Shown here piece after piece: positions 20,761-28,336 of a stretch of 28,336 nt of DNA; position 1 is the first letter of the stretch, and each line of letters begins with the position of its first letter. Position numbers and translations under genes: made by a program. Under the pieces are notes generated by a model, which worked only from the letters and a program-made list of their open reading frames with translations, did no database searches and was not told the origin of the DNA. Origin of the DNA: CAZXEJ01 sp964639895 (GTDB taxonomy: Bacteria > Desulfobacterota_D > UBA1144 > Nemesobacterales > JADFKM01); the NCBI GenBank assembly GCA_964639895.1, contig CAZXEJ010000030.1:1-28336 (forward strand), read 5' to 3'.

Positions 20761-21167
20761 CCGCCCTGAGGGAGTTCGCTTTCGAATTCCTAGCCCCCGC
20801 CCGTCCTCGAATCAGCAAGGTTAGGGCGCGCATAAGGGAACTGGAAGCGAAGGAACGGTTGACGGAGGCGGAGGAAAGGGAGCTTGAGGCGTATCGAATA
20901 TACGCGGAACGGTACGACGAGGCCTGGAGAAGATTGGGGGAATGGGGACAAGAGGCGTTCGGGTTATGGAGCATGTTGGACGGGCAGCGCGCAGTAGGAA
21001 TGGAAACCGAGGGCCCGATCAGGTACGAGGCGATGGAGTTTCTGTTCGGCCTCTACGGATACCAGGGAGATGAAGCCCTGGACATGTTCCGCCTGATCCT
21101 CGACATCGACGGAGTGATGAGCGAGGTGCGCGAGCGTTGGAGGGGGAAAAGTGCCGACGGTAAGTGA
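20757..21167 (+). CDS. tail assembly chaperone T-like extension by -1 frameshift (136 codons)
   Basis: This frame begins within the slippery site and its only early initiation codon is a TTG overlapping the previous stop (TTGA), without a separate ribosome site of its own. It is therefore best read as the C-terminal half of a fusion of about 286 residues made by frameshifting. The sequence is helical and charged (ISKVRARIRELEAKERLTEA, EGPIRYEAMEFLFGLYGYQG). Longer fusion proteins of this kind recruit the tape measure and tube subunits. It overlaps the tape-measure start. Confidence 0.8.
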   Translation: MTALREFAFEFLAPARPRISKVRARIRELEAKERLTEAEERELEAYRIYAERYDEAWRRLGEWGQEAFGLWSMLDGQRAVGMETEGPIRYEAMEFLFGLYGYQGDEALDMFRLILDIDGVMSEVRERWRGKSADGK

Positions 21168-24100
21168 GCTCACCCTCAAGGTAAAGGTCGACCCGCGCGA
21201 GCTTCAGCGCCTGGCAAAGGAGTTCCAGGACGTAGGCAAAACCGCCGAACGGGCGGCCGGGAAGGCCCTTCCGGCGTTCAGGAGGCTGGAGGGGAACCTT
21301 AAGCGTCTTGCCGCTCCACTGAAGCGTATCACCGGTCTTTTCCTGAATTGGAAGACCGCCATTGCGGGCGTAGCGGGTGCTGCCGGTCTGGGGATGTTTA
21401 CGCGCGCTCTCATCAACGCCGGGCGGGAAGCGGAGACGTTCATCACCCAGTTGGGCGTACTGTTTGGCACAACGGAGAAGCAGACGAAAGAGCTTTTCAG
21501 GGCCATCCGCGAGTTCGCGGCTCCCCTCCCCGTTACCACACGGGAAATAGTGGATGCTTTCGTGAAGTTGAAATCGGTCAATCTGAAGCCGACCGAGGAA
21601 GCGCTCAAGGCAATCGTGAGCGCCTCCCTCGCCACGGGCAAAAGCATGCAAGAGATCACCCTTGCGATTCAAAGCATCAACCAGATATCGCTGCGCCGGT
21701 TCGGAATCGAGCTCCGGCGCACCGGTGATACGGCCACCCTTGCTTTCGGGAATGTTCGGGTGGAAGTGGCGAACACCGATAAAGCCATCCGCAAGGGGCT
21801 GCTTGACCTGTTTGGCAAGGCCTTTCCCGATTCGATAGAAAGGGCGAGTAAAGACCTCGACACCGCCACCGCGACGATGAAGTCATTGCTGGGCGACCTG
21901 CTTACGGAGGGGGGACAGCCCCTTACGCGTGAACTAGCCAGCATAGTCAACGAGATCAACGAATGGATCAAGGCAAACAAAGAGCTTTTGCAGCAGAAAA
22001 TCGTGGCCTTTGCAGAGCAAGTCGCTGAAGGATTCAGGTTGATATTTGAGATGGGCAAGTCCGTAGTAGGGCTGTTCAGGTCGGAATTGCCGGGAGAAAT
22101 TTCGCGTATCGACACTGCTTTTCTGGCTCTAGGTGAGACGCTTTTGTTGACCCTAAAAGCAATGCGGGAAGTCGTCGAGTTCCGCTTGAAGTTGGCGAAG
22201 ATACCGAGATCCGTCCGCGCTGCTTTGGGAGATATTCCAGCTTTGTTCGAGGATCAGAGTGCAACAAAAAGCCTCGAGAAGGATCTCGCCAACCTTGATT
22301 CCCGAATCACTTCACTTTCGAAGGCTCTTGACAATATGGCGAAAGGTGCCGTGCAACGCGCAATCGGGGGGGTTTCAAATCTTGCTGACACGAGCAAAGG
22401 TTTGAACGACGTGTTGGATACCGTCGGCGGCAATGCGGGTAGCGCAGGGGAGGGAATAAAGGACCTAGACGAGAACACTAAGAATCTCAACAAATCCCTT
22501 GAAAAGCAGATCGAAAAGCTCAAGTTCCAGGTCGAGACGTTCGGCCTTTCGGAAGAAGCCATCATCAAACACAGGGCCGCCGTGCTCATCGAGCAAGGGG
22601 CTGATGCAAAGTTGGTAAAGCAACTCGAGGCTCTCGAGTTGAAGCTGCTTAAGCAGAAAAAGGCCAGAGATGAACTCAACAAGAAGCTTGAGGCCACGAT
22701 CAAGCGACGCAAGGAGGAGCACAAGGGACTGCAGGAGCTCAAGCGGCAGTACGAGGATATCCGCCGTGACGCCCTTCCTGAAAGCGTACGGCTTATGGAG
22801 GAGCTGAGCGAGAGGCTCACCGCGATCAACAAGGCGGCGGCCGAGCTTCCTGAAATTGCGGCCCAAGCCGAGGAGACGAGGAGGCTGGTAATTGCGAAAT
22901 TCGAGAAGGAAATTACGGAGGCCCTCAGACGCGAGCAGATAGAACGCCTGAAGGCAACGGGGGATTTCACAGATGCCGTAAAGGCCGCTTGGCTTCAGCT
23001 GCAAGATGCCGCCGGTAGCGCGTTTGAGGCGACGAGCCAGTTCTTTACCGATGCGTTCAACGAGATGCGCAATACGCTTGCCGACTTCGTTGACAATGTC
23101 ATCCGGGGGAAATTCGACAGCATCAAGGACCTATGGAAAGGGCTCCTGGCCTCAATGTCGCGCATATTCAGCCAATTCGTGGCCGCCATAGCGACGCAGA
23201 CGATCGTACTGAACATAGCGCCCAACTTGGCTGGCAGCCTGGGTATCAGCGGCGGGAGCAACATCCTGGGCAGCATTCTCTCGCCTATTCTCTCTCCTTT
23301 ACGTTCGATAGGAAGCAGTTTTATAGCAGGGCTCACCACCAACCCCTTCGGTGCTGCCGGGATATTGGGATCCGGTACAACCTTTATGCCATTCGGCGCT
23401 ACACCCACCCCACCCGGACTACCGTCGATCCCTACCGTACCCGGATTGCCGTCGCCCGGGCCCACGCCACCCCCTTCCGGTTTGGGGTTCAACGTCGGGC
23501 AGATCCTACTCTTGGGCGCGCCCCTCATCGGGGGCGGACTGGGGTTCCTTACAGGCGGCGTGCCGGGACTGATCCAGGGCGGCCTGTCCGGCCTCGGCGT
23601 GCTGGGCGGCTCCATCCTTGCATCGTCACTCGGTCTCGGTACCCTCGGCGGCTTCGTGCTGGGAGGTATCGGGGGTATCGTCGGCGGGTTGCTCGGCGGC
23701 CTGTTGGGGAGCCTGTTCGAAAAGAAGCCGCAGATCGACATCGAGATTCCCAAGTTCGGCGGCAACGAGCGCGAGTACCAGAAGGCGCTTCAAGAGGGAC
23801 TCACCGTGAAGGTGCAGGATTTCATCGATGCGCAAATGGACGAGGCGTTGGCGAAATCGCTCATCTGGATCAAGACCCGCAAGATCGACGACGTAAACGA
23901 CCAGATCCGCAAGCAGGTGCTGGACGCGATCTCGGGCACGATCAACCAGGTGTTCCGGTTCATCGACAAGCTGCCGGCAGAGATGCAGCCGCGACTGCGG
24001 GAGGTGCTGAGAAACACTGAGTTGAGGTTGGCCCAGACCGAGGACGACTTCCTGCTGGAGTTCGACGAAAAGTCAAAGGACGTTAATAAGCTCTTCAAGA

Positions 24101-25815
24101 AGCTGGAACAGTTCCTGGGCGGCGAGCTCCAGGGGCGGTTCCTGTTCGCCATAAGAGACTTCTTCACCGAAACGTTGAAATCGATCGGCGTACTGCCCGA
24201 GAAGGCGCAGGAGCTCGTAGAGGGGAAGTTCCAGGAGTTCCTCAAGATCAAGGGGCGTGAGGCGAGGGCGCAGGCCGGCCAGGCGTTCTTCGACCTGGTC
24301 AACGCCTACGTGGACGTCTTCAACCTCATCAACGACAACTTCGGCGACGCAATCAGGGAGCAGATTTCCCAAATACGCGCTTTGGCCGACGAGTTGGGCT
24401 TCACGGGGATCCCCACGTTCGAGCAGTTCAAGGCGAGCCTGCAGACGTTGATCCAAGAGGCCGAGCTCGACCCCCAGATCGTGGAGAAGTACAAGGCGCT
24501 GCGCCAGGCGATCCTCTCGACCATCGACGCCATCACGTCTTCCATCTCGGGATTGGTCTCGAGCATAGGTTCTCTCAATGCGACCATAGTGAGCCTCGGG
24601 GGAGACGCTGTTGATACGACTGGTGCGACGCAGCAGGTAGTGGATACGCTCAGATCGCTCCTCCAATCGGGCGGGCTGTCCCTCTCGGAGCGCGAAGGCC
24701 TCCTGGGGCAGCTCGCTTCCTTTGCAAACCAGCTGCTCGCACAGGAGCAGGCGCGCGCCCAGGCCGAGCTTGAAAGCCGCCGGCAGGGGTTGCAGCAGCG
24801 TATAGACGCACTCACCCGGGAAAAAGAGCTCATACAAGAGAACTTCCGCGCCCGCATCGAGGCGCTCCAAGAAGAGCTGCGCGCGGCCGAGGCGTTCAAG
24901 TCGCTCTCCGAAAGCATCCGCGGCGACCTGGAAGGCATCCTCTTCTCGCCGAGCGCACCGCTTACGGGCGGCGAGCAGATGGGAATGCTGCAGGCGCTCA
25001 TCGCAGCTGCCCAGGGCGGGACGACGCCCGAGGCCATAGATAGGCTGCGCGGGCTGCTTACGCGTGGGTTCGAGCTTGCAACGCGCGCCTTCGGCGTGGG
25101 CTCACCCGAGCAGCAGGCGGTTTTCACACAGGTGACGACACAGCTCCAGGACCTGCAGAAGCTCACCGAGGAGAAGGGCGCCCGGGCCGAGGAGATCCAA
25201 GCGCAGATAGAGGCGCTCAACGAGCAGCAAGCGGCTGCGTTGAAGTCCATAGATGCCACGATACAAAGCGTACAGAGCCAGATGAGCGACCAGGTCGCGC
25301 TCTCGGCCGACGTGGCAGAGAACCTGCGCGGTCTGTTCGAGTTCATCCGCGACCAGGAACTTCAGATTCTCCAGGAGCGGCTCAACCAGCTGGCCGAAGT
25401 GACGAATGTCCAAGGCGATGCGCAGCTACAAGCTCTGGGCACTATCAACAACACGCTCCAACAAATCAAGCAGCTGATAGAGCAAGGGAAAGTGGTGCCC
25501 ATTGGTCCCCCAGGCCAACCTTCGTTCGGTGGAGGCGATTTTCCCGTCCTGCGGCGGTTCGCCCACGGTGGAGTGATCACCGAGCCGACGCTCGCCGTGG
25601 GGTTGCGCTCGGGCAGACGCACGCTCATGGGCGAGGCGGGCCCCGAATACGTGGTGCCGGCCCGAGGCGGGGCGGGCGCCGTTACGGTGACGATAGGGGA
25701 CATCGTGGTCCAGGGGGCCGCAGACCCCGAGGCTACGGCGCGCGAGGTGGAAAGGCGCATCCTCGACAGCGTAAGGAGGGGGCGGCTTGCGAGAGAATTG
25801 AGGAGGGTTGCTTGA
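21151..25815 (+). CDS. tail tape measure protein (1554 aa)
   Basis: GTG start (21151) after GGAGGGGGAAAA, overlapping the chaperone frame. The first 300 residues are helical with a hydrophobic segment (WKTAIAGVAGAAGLG); a long coiled-coil body follows, then around residues 690-860 a Pro/Gly-rich hydrophobic stretch (LGGFVLGGIGGIVGGLLGG) that may enter membranes at DNA delivery. The C-terminus has the common ending FAHGGVITEPTLAVGLRSGR, then EAGPEYVVPA. At about 0.15 nm per residue the tail would be around 230 nm. The distal tail genes that normally follow are missing. Confidence 0.95.
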   Translation: MPTVSELTLKVKVDPRELQRLAKEFQDVGKTAERAAGKALPAFRRLEGNLKRLAAPLKRITGLFLNWKTAIAGVAGAAGLGMFTRALINAGREAETFITQLGVLFGTTEKQTKELFRAIREFAAPLPVTTREIVDAFVKLKSVNLKPTEEALKAIVSASLATGKSMQEITLAIQSINQISLRRFGIELRRTGDTATLAFGNVRVEVANTDKAIRKGLLDLFGKAFPDSIERASKDLDTATATMKSLLGDLLTEGGQPLTRELASIVNEINEWIKANKELLQQKIVAFAEQVAEGFRLIFEMGKSVVGLFRSELPGEISRIDTAFLALGETLLLTLKAMREVVEFRLKLAKIPRSVRAALGDIPALFEDQSATKSLEKDLANLDSRITSLSKALDNMAKGAVQRAIGGVSNLADTSKGLNDVLDTVGGNAGSAGEGIKDLDENTKNLNKSLEKQIEKLKFQVETFGLSEEAIIKHRAAVLIEQGADAKLVKQLEALELKLLKQKKARDELNKKLEATIKRRKEEHKGLQELKRQYEDIRRDALPESVRLMEELSERLTAINKAAAELPEIAAQAEETRRLVIAKFEKEITEALRREQIERLKATGDFTDAVKAAWLQLQDAAGSAFEATSQFFTDAFNEMRNTLADFVDNVIRGKFDSIKDLWKGLLASMSRIFSQFVAAIATQTIVLNIAPNLAGSLGISGGSNILGSILSPILSPLRSIGSSFIAGLTTNPFGAAGILGSGTTFMPFGATPTPPGLPSIPTVPGLPSPGPTPPPSGLGFNVGQILLLGAPLIGGGLGFLTGGVPGLIQGGLSGLGVLGGSILASSLGLGTLGGFVLGGIGGIVGGLLGGLLGSLFEKKPQIDIEIPKFGGNEREYQKALQEGLTVKVQDFIDAQMDEALAKSLIWIKTRKIDDVNDQIRKQVLDAISGTINQVFRFIDKLPAEMQPRLREVLRNTELRLAQTEDDFLLEFDEKSKDVNKLFKKLEQFLGGELQGRFLFAIRDFFTETLKSIGVLPEKAQELVEGKFQEFLKIKGREARAQAGQAFFDLVNAYVDVFNLINDNFGDAIREQISQIRALADELGFTGIPTFEQFKASLQTLIQEAELDPQIVEKYKALRQAILSTIDAITSSISGLVSSIGSLNATIVSLGGDAVDTTGATQQVVDTLRSLLQSGGLSLSEREGLLGQLASFANQLLAQEQARAQAELESRRQGLQQRIDALTREKELIQENFRARIEALQEELRAAEAFKSLSESIRGDLEGILFSPSAPLTGGEQMGMLQALIAAAQGGTTPEAIDRLRGLLTRGFELATRAFGVGSPEQQAVFTQVTTQLQDLQKLTEEKGARAEEIQAQIEALNEQQAAALKSIDATIQSVQSQMSDQVALSADVAENLRGLFEFIRDQELQILQERLNQLAEVTNVQGDAQLQALGTINNTLQQIKQLIEQGKVVPIGPPGQPSFGGGDFPVLRRFAHGGVITEPTLAVGLRSGRRTLMGEAGPEYVVPARGGAGAVTVTIGDIVVQGAADPEATAREVERRILDSVRRGRLARELRRVA

Positions 25816-26597
25816 TGAGTAAGGACGAAAGAAGGGTGTATAAGCAGAATCGCGAGGGGAGGTGGGAGGTCGTTGATGCTAACTCTTTCCAATTTATGAC
25901 GGTACGAAAAAGGCCAGTACGAGTCAAGGCAATTCAGATGGATACCGATTTTAGAGTGGAAACCCTTGAGGGGACTATGGAGGGTCGGAAAGGAGACTAC
26001 CTCATAGTTGGAATACAAGGCGAGATGTATCCCTGCGACAGGGAAATTTTCGAAGCAACGTACATCGTAGAGTCGAACGAGAATCGGCGTGGCATGAATA
26101 ATCAGTGGAGCGCAAGGTTCATAAAAGCTGTCGGATTCGTGCTCGAGCACGAGGGCGGCTACGTCGACGACCCCGACGATGCCGGGGGCGAGACGAAGTA
26201 CGGCATAAGCCGGCGGTCGTTCCCGGACGTGGACATTCGTGAGCTTACGCTGGAGAGAGCAATTGAGATCTACTTCGAGCACTTCTGGCGCCCGGAGTAC
26301 GACCAAATTCGCGACGAGCGGCTGGCCGTGAAGGTGTTCGACGTTGCGGTGAACATGGGCCACGCGCGAGCGCACCGGATATTGCAGTACGCCATCAACG
26401 ACGGTCGCGAGCGGGCCGAGAGGATCACCGAGGATGGAGTGATCGGACCGGTGACGCTTGCCGCGATCGAGGCCGAGCACCGCCTGAGCCTGTACCATCG
26501 GTTCCTGTATTGGTGCGAGGTCCAGTATCGCGAGTTTGGGAACGAGAAATATCTGACCGGCTGGCTCAACCGGCTCTACGACGAGCCGCCGGCGTAG
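25815..26597 (+). CDS. endolysin: PGDYG domain fused to GH108 N-acetylmuramidase (260 aa)
   Basis: The ATG at 25815 overlaps the tape-measure stop (TGATG) with GAGGAGGG upstream; the in-frame TTG at 25812 is less likely. Residues about 30-85 (RPVRVKAIQMDTDF, GRKGDYLIVGIQGEMYPCDR) match the small PGDYG domain (PF14083), here with the core GDY. From residue 98 on it is a ZliS-type GH108 lysozyme: FVLEHEGGYVDDPDDAGGET and KYGISRR, with the catalytic Glu in the EGGY region, followed by the ALDVAVNMG-like FDVAVNMGHARA helix and the C-terminal binding half. There is no signal peptide, so it needs a holin for release. Confidence 0.88.
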   Translation: MSKDERRVYKQNREGRWEVVDANSFQFMTVRKRPVRVKAIQMDTDFRVETLEGTMEGRKGDYLIVGIQGEMYPCDREIFEATYIVESNENRRGMNNQWSARFIKAVGFVLEHEGGYVDDPDDAGGETKYGISRRSFPDVDIRELTLERAIEIYFEHFWRPEYDQIRDERLAVKVFDVAVNMGHARAHRILQYAINDGRERAERITEDGVIGPVTLAAIEAEHRLSLYHRFLYWCEVQYREFGNEKYLTGWLNRLYDEPPA

Positions 26598-26607
26598 GAG
26601 GTGAGCG

Positions 26608-26856
26608 ATGGATACGCTCGACGTAATCCTGATGATTGTATTCGTAGTCCTTCCCATCGTGGCGACGATGTGGAAGGGCTTCGGTAAGGTCGCGAACGTC
26701 GTGGCCGAGGCCGCGGACGTGACGCGCGTGATGATGCGTGCGACTTCTCCGCAAAGCCCAGGCGGCGCGACGTTCACCGAGGACGAGAAGGCCGCGATCC
26801 GGAAGGAAATCGACGACCTGAAACGAGCCATAAAGGAACTGAAGGGCGATTCGTAA
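26608..26856 (+). CDS. holin candidate, single membrane segment (82 aa)
   Basis: Directly after the endolysin with GGAGGTGAGCG as ribosome site. One N-terminal transmembrane helix (VILMIVFVVLPIVATMW) is followed by an amphipathic region and a charged C-terminal coiled coil (EIDDLKRAIKELKGDS). The small size, single span and place next to the lysozyme suggest a holin. It could also be another small lysis-cassette membrane protein. Confidence 0.62.
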   Translation: MDTLDVILMIVFVVLPIVATMWKGFGKVANVVAEAADVTRVMMRATSPQSPGGATFTEDEKAAIRKEIDDLKRAIKELKGDS

Positions 26857-26885
26857 GACCGTTCCCCGGTCGGGCGGAGGCGGTC

Positions 26886-26913
26886 GGGGGCGTGATGGCC
26901 CGACCACGCCCCC
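26886..26913 (+). terminator. 9-bp GC stem-loop with alternative pairing after the holin gene
   Basis: GGGGGCGTG (26886-26894) pairs perfectly with CACGCCCCC (26905-26913) around a 10-base loop. GGTCGGG (26883-26889) can instead pair with CCCGACC (26899-26905). There is no T-run after it, so it may be a pause, attenuator or Rho-dependent element, not a simple terminator. Confidence 0.45.
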
Positions 26914-27015
26914 ATCTTGCACCCAGCCTTCAACATGGACGCCTCGTGCGCCCGATATTGAAGGTTAGGTTTAGGATAGGCCGAGGTGAATCGGGCAAGG
27001 CCATTCACCACGACA

Positions 27016-27045
27016 CGAGGAGCGGGGCTTCGGCTCCGCCCCTCG
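27016..27045 (+). terminator. UUCG-capped hairpin, probable terminator
   Basis: CGAGG (27016-27020) and GCGGGGC (27022-27028) pair with GCTCCGC (27033-27039) and CCTCG (27041-27045), with one A-C mismatch and one G-U pair, closed by a C(UUCG)G tetraloop. ATTTAAAC follows, a short weak T-tract. The remainder of 26857-27068 contains no gene I can support. Confidence 0.58.
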
Positions 27046-27068
27046 ATTTAAACAAACGGGAGGCTCTG

Positions 27069-27239
27069 ATGGAAAAGAAACCCCTCAATACGCTGGATGA
27101 AATCATGAAGGAGATAGAGCAATTAAGGCGTGAATTGGTTCGTATACGAGAATTGCTGATTGAGTTGTCGGCTTCTCGTTGCTACCCCCCATATATCGAC
27201 ATACGTCCGACTTCCGGTACGCGCCCTGAGTCACTTTAG
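27069..27239 (+). CDS. small coiled-coil protein (56 aa)
   Basis: The ATG at 27069 follows CGGGAGG at eight bases; the frame runs on to the left through the terminator but that part is not credible as protein. Product MEKKPLNTLDEIMKEIEQLR continues as a Leu/Glu/Arg helix and ends in a Pro/Ser-rich tail. No membrane span. Unknown accessory of the lysis region. Confidence 0.62.
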   Translation: MEKKPLNTLDEIMKEIEQLRRELVRIRELLIELSASRCYPPYIDIRPTSGTRPESL

Positions 27240-27268
27240 TACCAAACGATATTAGGAGGAACATACGT

Positions 27269-27568
27269 ATGAGTCCCGCAGTAGTAATCAGCTTGCTGTC
27301 CGAGACGTTGCCTAAGGTGATTTCGGCCGTCTTGGCCGCAGAGAAGGCTTATCGTGGCGCAAAGCAAGGCGTACTCAAGAAGAAGTACGTGATGGATGTG
27401 GTTATGGGTGGGCTAGAAGCCGCAAGCGAATATAGCCCGCTCATCGCCAACCACAAGGTATCCATCGAGGCCGCGGTCGAAGACTTGCTCGAGGCCACGG
27501 TCAAGTTCCTCAATGCAACGGGCGTCTTGGGTCGCGAGTACGAGTTCGACCTCAGCGACGCAACGTAG
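27269..27568 (+). CDS. hypothetical protein (99 aa)
   Basis: The ATG at 27269 has TTAGGAGGAACATACGT upstream. The N-terminus (SPAVVISLLSETLPKVISAV) is hydrophobic but interrupted by charges, more like an amphipathic helix than a clear membrane span; the rest is helical (ASEYSPLIANHKVSIEAAVE). Small genes of this type are frequent in lysis and late accessory clusters. No family recognised. Confidence 0.72.
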   Translation: MSPAVVISLLSETLPKVISAVLAAEKAYRGAKQGVLKKKYVMDVVMGGLEAASEYSPLIANHKVSIEAAVEDLLEATVKFLNATGVLGREYEFDLSDAT

Positions 27569-27579
27569 GAGGCATGAAA

Positions 27580-27858
27580 ATGGCTCCGGAAACACGCGTG
27601 GTGAACGTGAGGCGAGAGGCTTGCGACGTCTACATAGGGAGGCCCTCGAAATGGGGCAACCCTTTCATCATCGGTAGGGACGGCACTCGTGAGGAAGTGA
27701 TAGAAATGTACCGCCACTACGTACTAACCCACAAAGAGCTGATGCGTGAGTTGCCCGAGTTGCGTGGCAAGCGCCTGGGATGCTTCTGCAAGCCGCTTGC
27801 TTGCCATGGCGATGTGTTGGTGGAACTCATCGAGAAAACTACGGAGGAACCGGAATGA
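27580..27858 (+). CDS. DUF4326 family protein (92 aa)
   Basis: The family signature is plain: VVNVRREACDVYIGRPSKWG followed by NPF near the N-terminus and LGCFCKPLACHGDVLVEL at the C-terminus. The function of DUF4326, common in phages, is unknown; the invariant Cys and His residues suggest metal binding or catalysis. I prefer ATG 27580 because the AGGAGG (27567-27572) is seven bases away from it and only one from the ATG at 27574. The stop overlaps the next ATG (ATGA). Confidence 0.9.
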   Translation: MAPETRVVNVRREACDVYIGRPSKWGNPFIIGRDGTREEVIEMYRHYVLTHKELMRELPELRGKRLGCFCKPLACHGDVLVELIEKTTEEPE

Positions 27859-28274
27859 GAAAGCTCGCACTTGCTATAACATTTGCACTAGCACTCTTGG
27901 CCGCCTCGTGCAGCGGCAAGCCCATCGTGGGCACCACGGTTCTCTACGACAGCGCCACGGCCACCACCCGCAAGGCGTTCCAAGACGACTTCGACCGCTG
28001 GTACGAGAACGTGCGCGCATGCATGGGGATTACGGAGCCCGTCCCCCAGCCGCGTTTGGTTATCTATAACGGCAACCGCGTCCGGTGTAACGGCGGCGTG
28101 CACTGGGGATGCCACCAGAGCGGCACCATCATCCTCCCCAAGAAGACCCGTACCAACATCGTACGACACGAGACCGTGCACTACTTGCTCTGGAAGACGA
28201 CCGGCGATGCGGACGTATCGCACCGGAGCGACTACTTCAGGCTGTGCTCGGGCGTGGTGGTGATAAACGAGTAA
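27855..28274 (+). CDS. lipoprotein with zinc-metallopeptidase motif (139 aa)
   Basis: N-terminal lipoprotein signal (MRKLALAITFALALLAASC) with lipobox LLAASC and lipidated Cys19, so the mature protein should be membrane-anchored outside the cytoplasm. Near the C-terminus RHETVHYLLW gives HExxH (His105, Glu106, His109), with GDADVSH placing Asp118 and His123 as possible ligands, a metzincin-like or minimal zincin layout. Four further Cys (56, 78, 86, 131) could form disulfides. It might act in lysis or modify the surface of a lysogen. It overlaps the DUF4326 gene by ATGA. Confidence 0.83.
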   Translation: MRKLALAITFALALLAASCSGKPIVGTTVLYDSATATTRKAFQDDFDRWYENVRACMGITEPVPQPRLVIYNGNRVRCNGGVHWGCHQSGTIILPKKTRTNIVRHETVHYLLWKTTGDADVSHRSDYFRLCSGVVVINE

Positions 28275-28293
28275 TGGAGAGGGGACATGCAAC

Positions 28294-28336
28294 ATGGAGA
28301 CGACGGACGGCGGCACGGGGGCTTCACACCCGGCTT
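28294..28336 (+). CDS. 5' end of a further gene, cut by the window
   Basis: ATG at 28294 with GAGAGGGG nine bases upstream begins METTDGGTGASHPA and runs off the right edge. The ATG at 28287 in another frame is the alternative but is only two bases from the purine run. Nothing can be said about function. Confidence 0.4.
   Translation, partial: METTDGGTGASHPA

Noticed and set aside
23400..23500. Possible frameshift or gene break at the Pro/Gly-rich part of the tape measure gene
   Set aside because: The frame stays open and the composition change fits the hydrophobic region common in tape measure proteins.
26940..26990. TTAGG-like short repeats as a telomere or origin signal
   Set aside because: Only two or three imperfect copies, not more than expected by chance.
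25362..27011. Leftward 549-codon frame opposite the tape-measure end and endolysin
   Set aside because: It is the mirror frame of well-supported genes, with composition typical of antisense translation.

Overview
The window is about 28 kb of a tailed temperate phage or prophage with a mosaic genome. Its head and packaging genes look Mu-like (gp27/gp28/gp29/F/G/I/36/37 homologues). Its tail is of the long non-contractile (siphovirus) type, with one tube protein, a frameshifted tail chaperone pair and a 1554-residue tape measure, and no sheath. No transposase or integrase is visible, so this is probably not a transposing Mu relative, although either gene could lie outside the window. The host cannot be named. 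The DNA is GC-rich with strong AGGAGG-type ribosome sites and frequent GTG/TTG starts, and one gene encodes a lipobox lipoprotein, which points only to a bacterium.

Layout. 1-1660: AT-richer leftward unit with a HigB/HigA-type toxin-antitoxin pair and two unknown small genes. 1667-2460: leftward CI/LexA-like repressor, divergent from a consensus rightward promoter. 2520-2798: Cro/Ner-like protein. 2799-3253: gene-free, very GC-rich array of stem-loops joined by a recurring GCACTAC/GCACAC motif; this is the least explained part of the window. 3254-9030: rightward early/middle operon with small DNA-binding and zinc-ribbon proteins, two related replication proteins, a helicase-loader-like protein, a sigma region-4 protein and a Mor-like activator. 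One zinc-ribbon gene in it (3407-3616) runs leftward from its own promoter. 9027-9836: tail-completion (gpG-like) protein and a small unknown. 14645-9833: leftward packaging module (small terminase, large terminase, portal, MuF protein fused to a zinc-metallopeptidase-like domain). 14677-14725: 49-bp near-palindrome with three operator-like repeats, between the divergent packaging and capsid operons. 14756-21167: rightward head and tail module (protease with nested scaffold, decoration, major capsid, completion proteins, tube, chaperones). 21151-25815: tape measure. 25815-28274: lysis and accessory genes (PGDYG-muramidase fusion, holin candidate, DUF4326 protein, zinc-peptidase-like lipoprotein). 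A further gene is cut by the right edge.

How it probably works. The repressor holds the rightward promoter shut. On induction the Cro-like protein and replication genes are expressed, followed by the sigma-like and Mor-like regulators, which are the natural candidates to switch on the divergent late promoters at the palindrome. The packaging module is inverted relative to the other late genes, so that single symmetric site may control both late operons.
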